Assembly (NCBI GenBank): GCA_029593465.1
Contig: JAKTNK010000008.1
Span: forward strand, 1-64,000
DNA length: 64,000 nt
Direction of reading: 5' to 3'
From: Streptococcus suis
GTDB taxonomy: Bacteria; Bacillota; Bacilli; Lactobacillales; Streptococcaceae
Of the stretch, positions 1 through 8,741 are shown one piece after another; position 1 is the stretch's first letter; the number at the start of each line of letters is the position of its first letter. The position numbers and the translations under genes were made by a program. Below the pieces are notes generated by a model that was not told where the DNA came from, ran no database searches, and was given only the letters and a program-made list of their open reading frames with translations.

Positions 1-230
1 TGTCATCAGGTTACGAAAGCCCCAATGACCTCCTCCGTACCTTTTGGTGTAAGTGTGTCAGCCTTATTTCACTTAGTCCCTGTAACGACTCTTACGATGA
101 TTCACATCTGTTCACCATAGTATTCTTATCCTAACAGTCCATCCGATTTTAGGCTATCAGACTTTCCATATTGTCCCACAGGCTTCCCAACATGACCGTT
201 ACCAGTCAAGCAAGCTGTGGTAGGATTACT
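1..230. other. unassigned fragment, possible remnant of a mobile element
   Basis: No convincing protein is encoded on either strand. The sequence stops abruptly against the middle of a lantibiotic transporter gene near position 230, so it is the partner in a disruption. Read on the minus strand it has the look of structured RNA (GC-rich short stems, no long frame), which would suit the RNA part of a bacterial group II intron, but I cannot see an intron 5' end or domain V and do not claim it. An IS end is the alternative. The window begins inside it, so its other border is not visible. Confidence 0.3.
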
Positions 231-234
231 TCAA

Positions 235-1179
235 ATGGATAGAGTAGCTAAACTAGCAATTTATAACACGACTTCTTGTCGCACCTCACAATCTATGATC
301 CAAAATACTTATATCATCTATAACACAAGTTTATTCATGGAACAATTATTTAAATTTTTTGATATGGAAGTAAGTAATATTTCAATTCAGAATAGTAGAA
401 TCTCAAGAATTGAAAAGCGCATTGACAAAATAAAAGTCAATAATCTCTCTTTTATCTATCCAGGAAGTGTCAAAAAAACTTTAGAGGATATTAATGTTGA
501 GTTTAATAAGGGTGAACTTGTAGCAATTGTGGGGAAGAATGGTTCTGGTAAGAGTACCTTAGTAAAATTACTATCGGGATTATACCAACCTTCAGAGGGT
601 CAAATATATTATAATAACGAATCTAGTGATGTCCTAGACTTGAGTTATTATCAAAATAATGTTTCTGTTCTTTTTCAGGACTTTGTGAAGTTTGAATTAT
701 CTGTGAGAGAAAATATTGGCCTAAGTGATGTAAACAGTATATCTGACTCCAAAATAAAGAAACATATTGATAACTTAAAATTAAATTTCTTAACCGCAGA
801 AAACAATTTCAACCTTAATCAACGTTTAGGGACCTGGTTTAACGATAGTAGACAAATTTCAGGAGGACAATGGCAAAAAGTAGCATTGGCTAGGACTTTC
901 TTCAAGAATGCAAGCATATACATTTTGGATGAACCAAGTTCAGCGCTTGATCCTGTTTCAGAGAAAGAAATATTTGATGAATTTGTAACTCGTTCTAGAG
1001 ATAAGATTGCTTTGTTTGTGTCACATAATCTAATGGCTGCGAGTAGAGCAGATCGAATTATAGTTATGCAAGATGGACGAATTATTGATGAAGGAAAACA
1101 TGACGACCTTATAAGTAAATCTAAATATTATAGGGAACTTTACTATTCAGAAAAGTACGAGGAGGAGTCTGATGGATGA
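235..1179 (+). pseudogene. truncated lantibiotic ABC exporter (LanT/NisT-type), ATPase half only
   Basis: LanT exporters move modified lantibiotic precursors across the membrane using N-terminal membrane helices and a C-terminal ATPase. Here only the last cytoplasmic stretch and the ATPase remain (314 codons against roughly 600 in the family). Walker A GKNGSGKST, signature ISGGQ, Walker B YILDEPSSALD and an H-loop VSHN are all present, so the ATPase domain itself is not decayed. The membrane domain has been replaced by the unrelated sequence at 1-230, and no ribosome site precedes the ATG at 235. It overlaps the following lanC by 8 bases, the same T-C order as in nisin clusters. Export function must be lost; expression of the ATPase alone would be inert. 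The family call is firm, the substrate is inferred from the neighbours. Confidence 0.8.
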
Positions 1180-2449
1180 AAATAAAGTTATTATTGATTT
1201 ATCTGAGAAAGTATTTGCTAAATTTGATGAGCAGTTAAAAAGATATGCTGAACAACCGAATTATGATTTATTGACCTTGTCTTCTGGTTTACCTGGATTG
1301 ATATTATTATCTTCAGAATTGACAAGTTTAACTAGTGAAAGAAAATACTCCGCTAGAACGGGTAAATATGTTAACTTTATGGTTAAACAAATGAGAAATT
1401 ATGGTGTTTTATCGGATTCTTTATTTTCAGGAGTTTCTGGAATTGGAATAAGTATACTTCATTTAGTTGAAGAACACCCAGAATATCATAACTTATTGAT
1501 TAGTTTTAATGAGTACATTAAGTACTATACGTTAAGTAAGATTGAAAATATAGATATTAAGAAAATCTCTCCTACAGATTATGACATCATAGAAGGAGTA
1601 TCTGGAGTATTAGTTTATCTTTTATCTCAGGAGCAAGATGAAAATGATTATATAATAAACAGAATTATCAATTTCTTATCTGAGTTTTCACTAAAAAATT
1701 CTACTTTAACAGGCTTCTATGTGGAATCAAAGAATCAAATGTCCAAGACAGAGTCTAAGCTTTATCCGTTAGGATGTCTAAATTTTGGTTTAGCACACGG
1801 CCTTGCGGGTGTTGGCGCAATGTTGTCTTATTCAAAATTAAAAGGCTATTCTAATGAAAAATCTATTGCAGCAATCAAAAAAATTATAATGTTATACGAA
1901 AAACACGAGTTAAAAAATTATATGTGGAAAGAGGGATTAAGCGATATTGAACTAAAGAAAACAGAAAAAAGCAATTTACAGTATGAATTTATTCGAGATG
2001 CGTGGTGCTACGGTAGCCCAGGAATTAGTTTACTATATCTGTATTCAAGTTTGGCTCTAGAAGATAAGAAACTAAAATCTAAAGCTTGTAACATCTTGAA
2101 AGCATCCATCAGGAGAAGTAATGGTTTGGAACAATCTATTTTATGTCACGGATTTTCTGGAGCAATTGAGATTTGCCTATTTTTTAAAAAAATTTATAAA
2201 ACAACTGATTTTGATGACTGTATAAAATCTCTTAAGGAAAAGTTAATTAGTGATTTTAGAGAAGACATGACATATGGTTTTAATACTACCGCGGAATTTG
2301 AAAATATAAAAACAAAAGATAATCTTGGTTATTTAGATGGAATAATTGGAATTCTGTTAACAATGATCGAACTAAATAACTTAAAGGTTACAACAAATTG
2401 GCAAAGGGCACTCTTATTATTTGATGATGTTATAAAGGAGGTGAAGTAG
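1172..2449 (+). CDS. lantibiotic cyclase LanC (NisC-like)
   Basis: LanC enzymes close the thioether rings of lantibiotics by adding cysteine thiols to dehydrated Ser/Thr, using a zinc ion. The three zinc ligands are visible: Cys in WCYGSPG near residue 279 and Cys-His in CHGFSG near residues 325-326. Repeated glycine motifs of the alpha-toroid (GVSGIG, GLAHGLAGVG, GVSGV, GIIGI) are also present. Length (425 aa) is normal for NisC. A strong GGAGGAG ribosome site sits before the ATG, which overlaps the end of the transporter remnant; the next gene starts one base after the stop. The frame is intact, but with no visible precursor peptide or dehydratase in the window and a broken exporter it probably has no substrate. 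Base composition is AT-richer than the core genes downstream. Confidence 0.88.
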   Translation: MDENKVIIDLSEKVFAKFDEQLKRYAEQPNYDLLTLSSGLPGLILLSSELTSLTSERKYSARTGKYVNFMVKQMRNYGVLSDSLFSGVSGIGISILHLVEEHPEYHNLLISFNEYIKYYTLSKIENIDIKKISPTDYDIIEGVSGVLVYLLSQEQDENDYIINRIINFLSEFSLKNSTLTGFYVESKNQMSKTESKLYPLGCLNFGLAHGLAGVGAMLSYSKLKGYSNEKSIAAIKKIIMLYEKHELKNYMWKEGLSDIELKKTEKSNLQYEFIRDAWCYGSPGISLLYLYSSLALEDKKLKSKACNILKASIRRSNGLEQSILCHGFSGAIEICLFFKKIYKTTDFDDCIKSLKEKLISDFREDMTYGFNTTAEFENIKTKDNLGYLDGIIGILLTMIELNNLKVTTNWQRALLLFDDVIKEVK

Positions 2450-2450
2450 C

Positions 2451-3167
2451 ATGAGGAAAATTTTATTTAGCTTAGTTGTTCTTATTGGAATTTGTACTTT
2501 AGTTGCATGTAGATTGGTAGACAATAAAACAATAGAGTTTCATGATCAATCATTTAATCAATTTACATATAAAGGAAATGATTATACAATCATGAATCAA
2601 ATTGTTGATGAAAATGATCTAGGTACTGTGAAGGAATCTTTTTTTAAAACATTAGTAATTGATAGAAATAGCCAGAAAGTTGTTACTAAAAGTAATAGTG
2701 ATACAGTATCATTAGCATATAGTGGGCTCTATAATTTTAGTGATGGTTTAGCTATTTCTATAAATGATTCTTATTATAAGGTTTCTTTGAGTTCGGATGT
2801 GCAATCCAATAATGAAATGCTGAGCTTGGAAGAGTTCAATAATAATTCAGCAGGTGGGGAACTTGCAATTGATCCATCTGATTGTAGGATAGTTAAATTT
2901 AATAATAAAAAATTTCGTATTTCATCTGATATTGTATCTGATGATAAACTAAAAGAATTTCTAGGAGTAATAGCAGATTCAAAAACATTTATTTTGAATA
3001 CGGGACAAGAAATTTCTAAATCGGAACTAAATAAAATAGATTATTCTGGTTCTAATTCTAATGAAAAAAGAGAAGTTTGGGATTACGGAGAAGTTTATTT
3101 GTTAGCAGAAGAAGGAACCATAGCTGTTGAGATTAATAATGAATTTAGAATAGCGCGCATAGAATAA
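2451..3167 (+). CDS. NisI-like lantibiotic immunity lipoprotein
   Basis: A 238-aa lipoprotein with a hydrophobic signal sequence and a lipobox LVAC, so Cys20 should be lipidated and the protein anchored outside the membrane. It resembles the nisin self-immunity protein NisI along its length: similar size, a central NDxYYK block (INDSYYK here), and near the C-terminus KIDYSGSNSN followed by a WDYGE block, then VEINNEF. NisI binds nisin and shields the producer's lipid II. It lies directly after lanC, the T-C-I order of nisin U/P-type clusters where I is the last gene. The gene is intact, so it may still protect against nisin-like peptides although production is lost. The match is from memory of NisI; identity to a specific nisin variant cannot be given. 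Confidence 0.8.
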   Translation: MRKILFSLVVLIGICTLVACRLVDNKTIEFHDQSFNQFTYKGNDYTIMNQIVDENDLGTVKESFFKTLVIDRNSQKVVTKSNSDTVSLAYSGLYNFSDGLAISINDSYYKVSLSSDVQSNNEMLSLEEFNNNSAGGELAIDPSDCRIVKFNNKKFRISSDIVSDDKLKEFLGVIADSKTFILNTGQEISKSELNKIDYSGSNSNEKREVWDYGEVYLLAEEGTIAVEINNEFRIARIE

Positions 3168-3253
3168 ATTATAGATTATCTAGGTATTACATTGCTTATA
3201 TAGCAAAATATCTTATTGTTACCTACTAAACAGAAACTTATTAAAATATAGAT

Positions 3254-3283
3254 CAGCAAGTTCAGAAGAGCTTGCTGTTTTTT
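3254..3283 (+). terminator. terminator of the lantibiotic remnant
   Basis: CAGCAAG (3254-3260) pairs with CTTGCTG (3271-3277), followed by six T. It lies 86 bases after the nisI-like stop and closes that transcription unit. Confidence 0.8.
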
Positions 3284-3434
3284 GGTACATATAATTTTTT
3301 TTGGAACAAGAGCACCATATTTTCACTCTTATAGTGAGGAGAACTCCTTGATTTGATAAAAGTGAGAAATAGCTATGGTTGAGATAAGGAGCCCTCCTTT
3401 TATGACTAAGAAAAAATCATAAACGGAGGCTGAA

Positions 3435-3839
3435 ATGAAATATTATATTCACGTTAGAGGTAGTAAAATCCCCGTAACAGAAACGGTTTATAAAAGCTAC
3501 TGGCAATTGGTCAATCACGAGAAGTATCTGAATAGAAAAGATAGGAAATTTGGAGTATTACCTTTTTCATCATTTGAAGTAGATGGGTTACTGCTAGCAA
3601 ATGTACTGCCTGATACAACTGTTGATGTTGAACGTTTTATAGAAAACAAGCTCCTTATTGAGCAACTAAATGAGGCTTTATTAACCTTATCTGATAAAGA
3701 GTTTAAAATCATTGATGCTCTGTATTTTAGAGAGCATACCATCAGAGAAGTAGCAATAGAGCATGAGATGTCTGCGACTAGTCTATTTCGGATGAGAAAT
3801 ACAATTTTGGACAACCTACGAAAATTTTTTGAAAAATAA
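3435..3839 (+). CDS. sigma-70 region 4-like small protein of an integrative element
   Basis: A 134-aa protein with a C-terminal helix-turn-helix of sigma-70 region 4 type (residues about 85-130: LSDKEFKIIDALYF, then TIREVAIEHEMSATSLFRMRNTILD). Small orphan sigma-like proteins of this size are common near the recombination genes of streptococcal and enterococcal integrative elements. A good ribosome site (ACGGAGG) precedes the ATG. Downstream are a hairpin terminator and then a dead excisionase and integrase, which supports a mobile-element origin. Whether it binds core RNA polymerase or simply regulates the element cannot be told from sequence. It is the only intact gene left of the recombination module. 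Confidence 0.65.
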   Translation: MKYYIHVRGSKIPVTETVYKSYWQLVNHEKYLNRKDRKFGVLPFSSFEVDGLLLANVLPDTTVDVERFIENKLLIEQLNEALLTLSDKEFKIIDALYFREHTIREVAIEHEMSATSLFRMRNTILDNLRKFFEK

Positions 3840-3847
3840 GGAAACAG

Positions 3848-3898
3848 GAGACTAAAAAATTCACTCTTTATAGTGAGAGGAATTTTTAGTCTCTTTTT
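3848..3898 (+). terminator. strong terminator after the sigma-like gene
   Basis: A near-perfect stem of about 14 bp (GAGACTAAAAAATTC at 3848-3862 against GAATTTTTAGTCTC at 3880-3893) followed by five T. The loop carries a shorter inner hairpin (CACT/AGTG) that is repeated upstream of the sigma-like gene. Confidence 0.8.
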
Positions 3899-4152
3899 GC
3901 CCTTTGACAATTGAATCATTCTAGGTGGGACTTTATTTATTTGTTGAGCAATAGAATGTAATGCGCCAAGACATGAGCGATAATCATTTATTCAAAAATG
4001 GGATGGTAACCTATCTGTCATGACACAAATAATGATAATGATACTTCTGACCATTCAGGCTGCCATCGTAAAAGGACAGCGAGTGAAATTCCCATGAGTG
4101 ATTTAACCAGTCATACCCACAATGGATGAAAATATTAAAGAAAGAAGTAGTT
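3899..4152. other. non-coding stretch of the decayed element
   Basis: Between the terminator of the sigma-like gene and the dead excisionase I see no gene. A 20-codon open frame from the ATG at 3959 (MRQDMSDNHLF...) ends quickly and has no recognisable family. It may be a control region or the rubble of a small gene. Confidence 0.4.
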
Positions 4153-4392
4153 ATGAAAATAAAATTTGTATCAGTTGAAAATAGTGTCGCTGAATGGGCA
4201 GATAAAAAAGCACTAATGAGAAGATGGGAAGGATTAAATCAATATACTTTGAATAGATAGTTAAGTGAAATGAGAGAAAATAAACAGTTTAAAGATCATG
4301 TAATCAATCCGATCCATAAATTAGTCTTTATTAATTTAGAAGGATTTGAAGAACTTTTAAGATGGAAACAAAGGTCGGTAAAAGGACGGTAA
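4153..4392 (+). pseudogene. excisionase-like gene with an internal stop
   Basis: Frame from ATG 4153 reads MKIKFVSVENSVAEWADKK... to an in-frame TAG at 4258-4260, then continues without frameshift to TAA at 4390-4392. The full 79-codon product would have the size and mixed basic/hydrophobic pattern of the small excisionase/DNA-bending proteins that precede tyrosine integrases in Gram-positive elements, and it lies just upstream of such an integrase. The single nonsense change truncates it after 35 residues, so it is dead unless read through. Confidence 0.6.
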
Positions 4393-4395
4393 AAT

Positions 4396-4459
4396 AAAGA
4401 AAATCGTGGTATAATAGACATTGTCAATTTTTCTATTAAATATAGTTTCGATTTTCTTT
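4396..4459 (+). promoter_or_regulatory. integrase promoter inside an inverted repeat
   Basis: An extended -10 box (TG-G-TATAAT, TATAAT at 4410-4415) lies between perfect 11-base arms AAAGAAAATCG (4396-4406) and CGATTTTCTTT (4449-4459). This would drive the integrase gene at 4486; the arms could be a regulator site or an RNA hairpin. Confidence 0.5.
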
Positions 4460-4485
4460 TAGATAATACTAAAGAGGGAGATACT

Positions 4486-5997
4486 ATGTGTTATAGAACA
4501 TGAAAAAATGCTAAAGGAGAAACTCGTTTTGAAGTAGTTGAAAAATACAAGGATCCACTTACAGGAAAGTGGAAAACTGCTACAGTGACTTGTTCAAACG
4601 ACACCTCAAGGTCTCGTAAAGATGCTGAAAGAAGGTTGATTGATAAAATTGATAAACTAGTTAACTATGTAGAATATCAATATAATCCTTAAAAAATCAA
4701 GACATTAGGTCAGTTGAAGCAAAATTGGTTAGAAACTAGGTCTGTTTCAGTGAAACCGCAAACTGTCAAAAGAGAAGCCTTTGTGTTAAAGAGATTAGGA
4801 GATATTATTGGTGATGACTTCTTGCTAGAAAGTATTACCCCATTACTTATGAAAAGGTGTTTGTCTACTTATGCCGATAGGTATGATTCTTCTCAATCTA
4901 CATTAGTGCATATAAAAAGTACGTGTAATAAAATATTTAATCATGGCATAATGTATAATATTATTCCATACTCTCCAATGTCTGTTGTTAAGGTAGAGGT
5001 CTCTTTAGATAAGAAACGCATAGCAAAGAAAAAACACGAGGCTAAATTTTTGGAAGTCCATGAGTTAATTGTATTTTTTGAGGCACTTAGCCGCAGAAGA
5101 AATCCTAATTACTATGATTTAGCTATTGTTTTGCTTTGTTCAGGTTTGAGAATTGGGGAAGCTGCTTTTACAAGAGAAGATTTCAACCCAAATACTGGAG
5201 TTGTAACGATAGATAAATCACTTCAGTATCATGATTTGAAGGTTGTGGACTTTTATTTTGACACAACTAAGACTATAAATGCTGACAGAGAAGTTGCATT
5301 ACCCAAAGTAGCTTGCGAAGCAATTTTACGAGCAATTAAAAGAGGTGATGAATTTGATAAGTATGCTTTAGAAAACCCAGCTAAATCCTTTTCACATACA
5401 GAAAGTATTTTTCGGACAGAATATGGCTCCCCCATTACTTCACACTCTTTTCGTGAGGTGTTAGCTAGAGTTGAACAGGAGCTAGTTTAAACTTGAGAAG
5501 AGAAATATGGATTTAAATGGACAAACCATGTAACACCACCCTCATTTAGACATATGCATATTACTTATCTGCAAAGTGAAGGTACTGATTTGGTGGCTAT
5601 GAGAGATATTATGGAGCGTGTAGGTCATGCTAATTATGAAACTACAATCGGCTACACTCATAGACAAACTAACTCTCAAGAAAAAGCAGTGAATGCATTA
5701 AAAAATTTTATTGATAAAAATCAAATTTCGTTCACTGCTTTAAAGTCTTGGTCCTGTAAGTATTCTCAACCACTAAACGATTGGATTGAAAAACACTACG
5801 AAAGCAGAAAAACAAATTTATATTTAGATGAATTCCGAAATATAATTGGAATTAAAGAAAGTTATCTTCCAAGACATATTAATGTTAATATCCTACCTAA
5901 ATTATTAAAAGATATTAAGAAATATCATTCAAATTTTGATATTAAATGTATTCGAGAAGGAAAGCAAAAAATTATTGGGTATGAAATGGTTTGGTAA
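4486..5997 (+). pseudogene. tyrosine integrase with four in-frame stops, running into a Rep_3-like tail
   Basis: One continuous frame encodes a phage/ICE-type tyrosine recombinase: N-terminal arm-binding part (EVVEKYKDPLTGKWK), core-binding domain, catalytic Arg in SGLRIGEA, and the Tyr nucleophile in TIGYTHR. Stops interrupt it at 4501 (TGA), 4690 (TAA), 5488 (TAA) and 5494 (TGA), without any frameshift. The catalytic His of the HxxR box is replaced by Pro (PPSFRH). After the usual integrase end (about 5710) the frame continues with FTALKSWSCKYS...YLDEFRNIIGI...REGKQKIIGYEM, which resembles the second winged-helix of Rep_3 plasmid initiators. So this is a dead integrase fused, probably by deletion, to the end of a replication gene. 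The integrase call is firm; the Rep_3 call is moderate. Confidence 0.8.
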
Positions 5998-6079
5998 AGT
6001 CAGTCTAAATTTGGTGACCTGATAGAATTTAGACAAGTTTACTACCGTCAAACCCTTGATACGAAAGGATTTTACACAC

Positions 6080-6931
6080 ATGGCTACTATTCAATGGTTT
6101 CCCGGCCACATGTCAAAAGCGAGACGTCAGGTTCAGGAAAATTTGAAATACATTGATTTTGTCACTGTTTTAGTAGATGCTCGTCTGCCCCTATCCAGTC
6201 AAAATCCTATGTTGAGCAAAATTGTAGGGGATAAGCCCAAATTGCTCATTCTGAATAAGGCTGATTTGGCTGATAACACGCGCACCAAAGAGTGGCGACA
6301 GTATTTTGAAGGACAAGGCATTAAAACCTTGGCGATTAACTCTAAAGAGCAAGTAACCGTGAAGCTCGTAACAGACGCCTCTAGGTCTCTAATGGCTGAT
6401 AAATTAGAACGTTTGAAAGCACGCGGTATTCAAAAAGAAACCCTACGTAGCATGATTATCGGGATTCCGAATGCTGGAAAGTCCACCTTGATGAATCGTC
6501 TAGCAGGTAAAAAAATTGCTGTTGTCGGGAATAAGCCTGGGGTCACCAAAGGACAACAATGGCTAAAAACCAATAAAGAATTAGAAATTTTAGACACCCC
6601 AGGTATTTTATGGCCCAAGTTTGAAGACGATATTGTTGGTTTAAAGCTAGCGTTGACGGGAGCTATCAAAGATCAGCTCTTACCCATGGATGAAGTGACG
6701 ATTTTTGGTTTGAATTTCTTCAAAGAACACTATCCAGAACGTCTCAAGGAACGTTTTAAAGGCATTGATTTGGAAGCTGATGCTCCACAAATGATTATGG
6801 AAATGACGCAGAAACTAGGTTTTCGTGATGATTACGATCGTTTTTACCAGCTCTTTGTCAAAGACGTTCGTGATGGAAAGTTGGGACGTTATACGTTGGA
6901 TTTAGTTGGAGAAGCTGATGGCAACGATTAA
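6080..6931 (+). CDS. rbgA: ribosome biogenesis GTPase RbgA (YlqF)
   Basis: A circularly permuted GTPase that completes late assembly of the 50S subunit. The permuted order is visible: G4 NKAD near residue 60, then G1 GIPNAGKST near residue 130, then G3 DTPG. The N-terminus WFPGHMSKA is diagnostic, and the C-terminal helical ANTAR-like part is present. Length 283 aa. I start it at the ATG at 6080, which has AAAGGA ten bases upstream and matches the conserved N-terminus; an in-frame ATG at 6056 is not needed. It ends 14 bases inside rnhB, so the two are co-translated. It is the first core gene after the decayed element, which therefore probably integrated just upstream. Confidence 0.95.
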   Translation: MATIQWFPGHMSKARRQVQENLKYIDFVTVLVDARLPLSSQNPMLSKIVGDKPKLLILNKADLADNTRTKEWRQYFEGQGIKTLAINSKEQVTVKLVTDASRSLMADKLERLKARGIQKETLRSMIIGIPNAGKSTLMNRLAGKKIAVVGNKPGVTKGQQWLKTNKELEILDTPGILWPKFEDDIVGLKLALTGAIKDQLLPMDEVTIFGLNFFKEHYPERLKERFKGIDLEADAPQMIMEMTQKLGFRDDYDRFYQLFVKDVRDGKLGRYTLDLVGEADGND

Positions 6932-7733
6932 AGAGATTAAAGAGCAGTTGGAAGCAATCCAAACGCTAGATAATCCCCTCTGGAAAAACTATGAAGCAGA
7001 TAGTCGAGTCGGTGTTCAAAAGGCTATCTTACAGCGGAAAAAGACAATTAAAAGTCTTTTAGCAGAAGAGGCTCGCTTGGACGTTATGTTAACTTATGAA
7101 AAAGCCTTGTATGAGCAGGGCTTTCGCTACATTGCAGGTATTGATGAGGTAGGGCGTGGACCTCTGGCTGGTCCGGTTGTTGCTGCTTGTGTGATTTTAC
7201 CCGTTGGTGAAACCATTCAGGGGCTCAACGATTCCAAAAAAATCCCCAAATCAAAACATGAGCTGCTTTATCAGGAAGTGCTAGCCAAAGCAGTAGCTGT
7301 TGGCATTGGGATTGTTGATAACCATACGATTGATCAGATTAACATCTATGAAGCGACTAAACAAGCTATGCTAGAAGCAGTGGCTGACGCTTCAAAGGGC
7401 TCCATCAAGCCTGACTATCTCTTGATTGATGCCATGACGTTGACTCTTCCCTTGCCCCAACAAGCCATTATCAAAGGAGACGCTAATTCACTGTCCATTG
7501 CGGCTGCCTCTATTATCGCTAAGGTCACCCGTGATAAGCTTATGGCAGATTATGACACTACCTTTCCTGGCTACGGTTTTGCTCAAAATGCCGGTTATGG
7601 AACGAAAGCCCATCTAGAAACTATTAGACGGCTGGGAGTGACTCCTCTGCACAGACGAAGTTTTGAGCCGATCAAAAGTCAAATCAAAAAGGAGGTGGAA
7701 AATGTCTGCTTTAGGAATCACCCTCTTCATTAA
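6918..7733 (+). CDS. rnhB: ribonuclease HII
   Basis: Removes ribonucleotides from DNA, including single misincorporated ones, by cutting 5' of the ribonucleotide. The catalytic acidic residues are visible: Asp and Glu in [14 protein letters not shown], Asp in LLIDAMTL, and Asp in AKVTRD. The N-terminal extension before the catalytic core (about 70 residues) is usual for streptococcal RnhB. Start is the ATG at 6918 with GGAG a few bases upstream, overlapping rbgA; the TTG at 6906 is not preferred. The C-terminal tail overlaps the start of the next gene by about 30 bases, indicating a tight operon. Confidence 0.95.
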   Translation: MATIKEIKEQLEAIQTLDNPLWKNYEADSRVGVQKAILQRKKTIKSLLAEEARLDVMLTYEKALYEQGFRYIAGIDEVGRGPLAGPVVAACVILPVGETIQGLNDSKKIPKSKHELLYQEVLAKAVAVGIGIVDNHTIDQINIYEATKQAMLEAVADASKGSIKPDYLLIDAMTLTLPLPQQAIIKGDANSLSIAAASIIAKVTRDKLMADYDTTFPGYGFAQNAGYGTKAHLETIRRLGVTPLHRRSFEPIKSQIKKEVENVCFRNHPLH

Positions 7734-8730
7734 CTTCATTTTACTACTTGCAACTTACCGCTTTTATCGACGAAGTTTATGGTTAGGAGTATTTGGCCTG
7801 ACGAATCTCAGTTTATGGATAATCACACTATACAGTCTGTCTTTGCATCCTGCGCTAGACTGGCTACGATATCCTTTTATTCTCTTGGTTTTAGGAGTCA
7901 GTTTAATGATTGTGCTAGGGCCTATTAGTTTGATTGTGATTTCCTTTTATACAGGAATTAGATTGTTACGGCGAGAAGGAGTTACGCCTCGCAATTTGCT
8001 TTCTTTGGCACTAGGCGGAGCACTAGTATTTTATATTTTTTTCTTTCCTAAAATTAGTTCGATGTTGCAAGGGGATACAATTTTGAATTATCTCTATCTT
8101 TATATCGGCATGCTCATTTTATATGTGTTATCACAGAGTCTTTTTTACACGGTGTCTAGTGTCATGAATATTATCAATTTTCCACAGTCAAGTCTTGATT
8201 ATATCGTTGTTTTAGGGGCTGGACTAAATGGGGAAAAGGTCACGCCATTACTTGCAAGTCGAATTGATAAAGGTATTAAAATTTATAGAAAATATAAAGG
8301 TGCTAAGTTAATTATGTCTGGAGGACAAGGTGAGGATGAACTTATTTCAGAAGCTGAGGCGATGATGAGTTACGCTATCTCAAAAGGGGTTTCAAAAGAT
8401 GATATCATCTTGGAAAATAGATCACGTAATACGGAAGAGAACATTCGGTTTTCCTACAATCTTATGCCTACCACAGCTCATTTTGCTTTGGTGACAAATT
8501 ATTATCATGTTTTTCGAGCCCTTTTGTGGGCAAGGCGACAGGCTATCCCTTGTATCGGTTATGGAGCAAAAACAAAATTTTACTTTAGTCTAAATGCCTT
8601 TATTCGAGAATTTGTCGGCTACCTAGTGATGAGTCGAAAAAAACAAGCCGCAATACTTGGCGCTTTAAGTGTTCTATATTGGGGATTTGTCATCTTTATA
8701 TACTACTTAAAAAGTAATCACTATATCTAG
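7702..8730 (+). CDS. YdcF/DUF218 family membrane protein
   Basis: A 342-aa protein with about five to six hydrophobic segments in the first 170 residues, followed by a soluble DUF218 (YdcF/SanA/ElyC) domain: YIVVLGAGL, then [23 protein letters not shown] and [10 protein letters not shown]. Related proteins act in envelope maintenance, but the reaction is not established and I do not assign one. Start is the ATG at 7702 after a strong GGAGGTG site. It overlaps rnhB and is followed eleven bases later by maa, so it belongs to the same run. Confidence 0.85.
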   Translation: MSALGITLFINFILLLATYRFYRRSLWLGVFGLTNLSLWIITLYSLSLHPALDWLRYPFILLVLGVSLMIVLGPISLIVISFYTGIRLLRREGVTPRNLLSLALGGALVFYIFFFPKISSMLQGDTILNYLYLYIGMLILYVLSQSLFYTVSSVMNIINFPQSSLDYIVVLGAGLNGEKVTPLLASRIDKGIKIYRKYKGAKLIMSGGQGEDELISEAEAMMSYAISKGVSKDDIILENRSRNTEENIRFSYNLMPTTAHFALVTNYYHVFRALLWARRQAIPCIGYGAKTKFYFSLNAFIREFVGYLVMSRKKQAAILGALSVLYWGFVIFIYYLKSNHYI

Positions 8731-8741
8731 GGAGGAACTAT

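Noticed and set aside
235-3167. Streptin locus of S. pyogenes
   Set aside because: Considered because the organism is a pyogenic streptococcus, but the lipoprotein resembles NisI strongly and the T-C-I order is that of nisin U/P clusters.
3515-3919. 134-codon minus-strand open frame
   Set aside because: It mirrors the sigma-like gene and its terminator; its product has no recognisable domain.
6056-6079. Upstream ATG for rbgA
   Set aside because: The conserved N-terminus and the AAAGGA site both point to the ATG at 6080.
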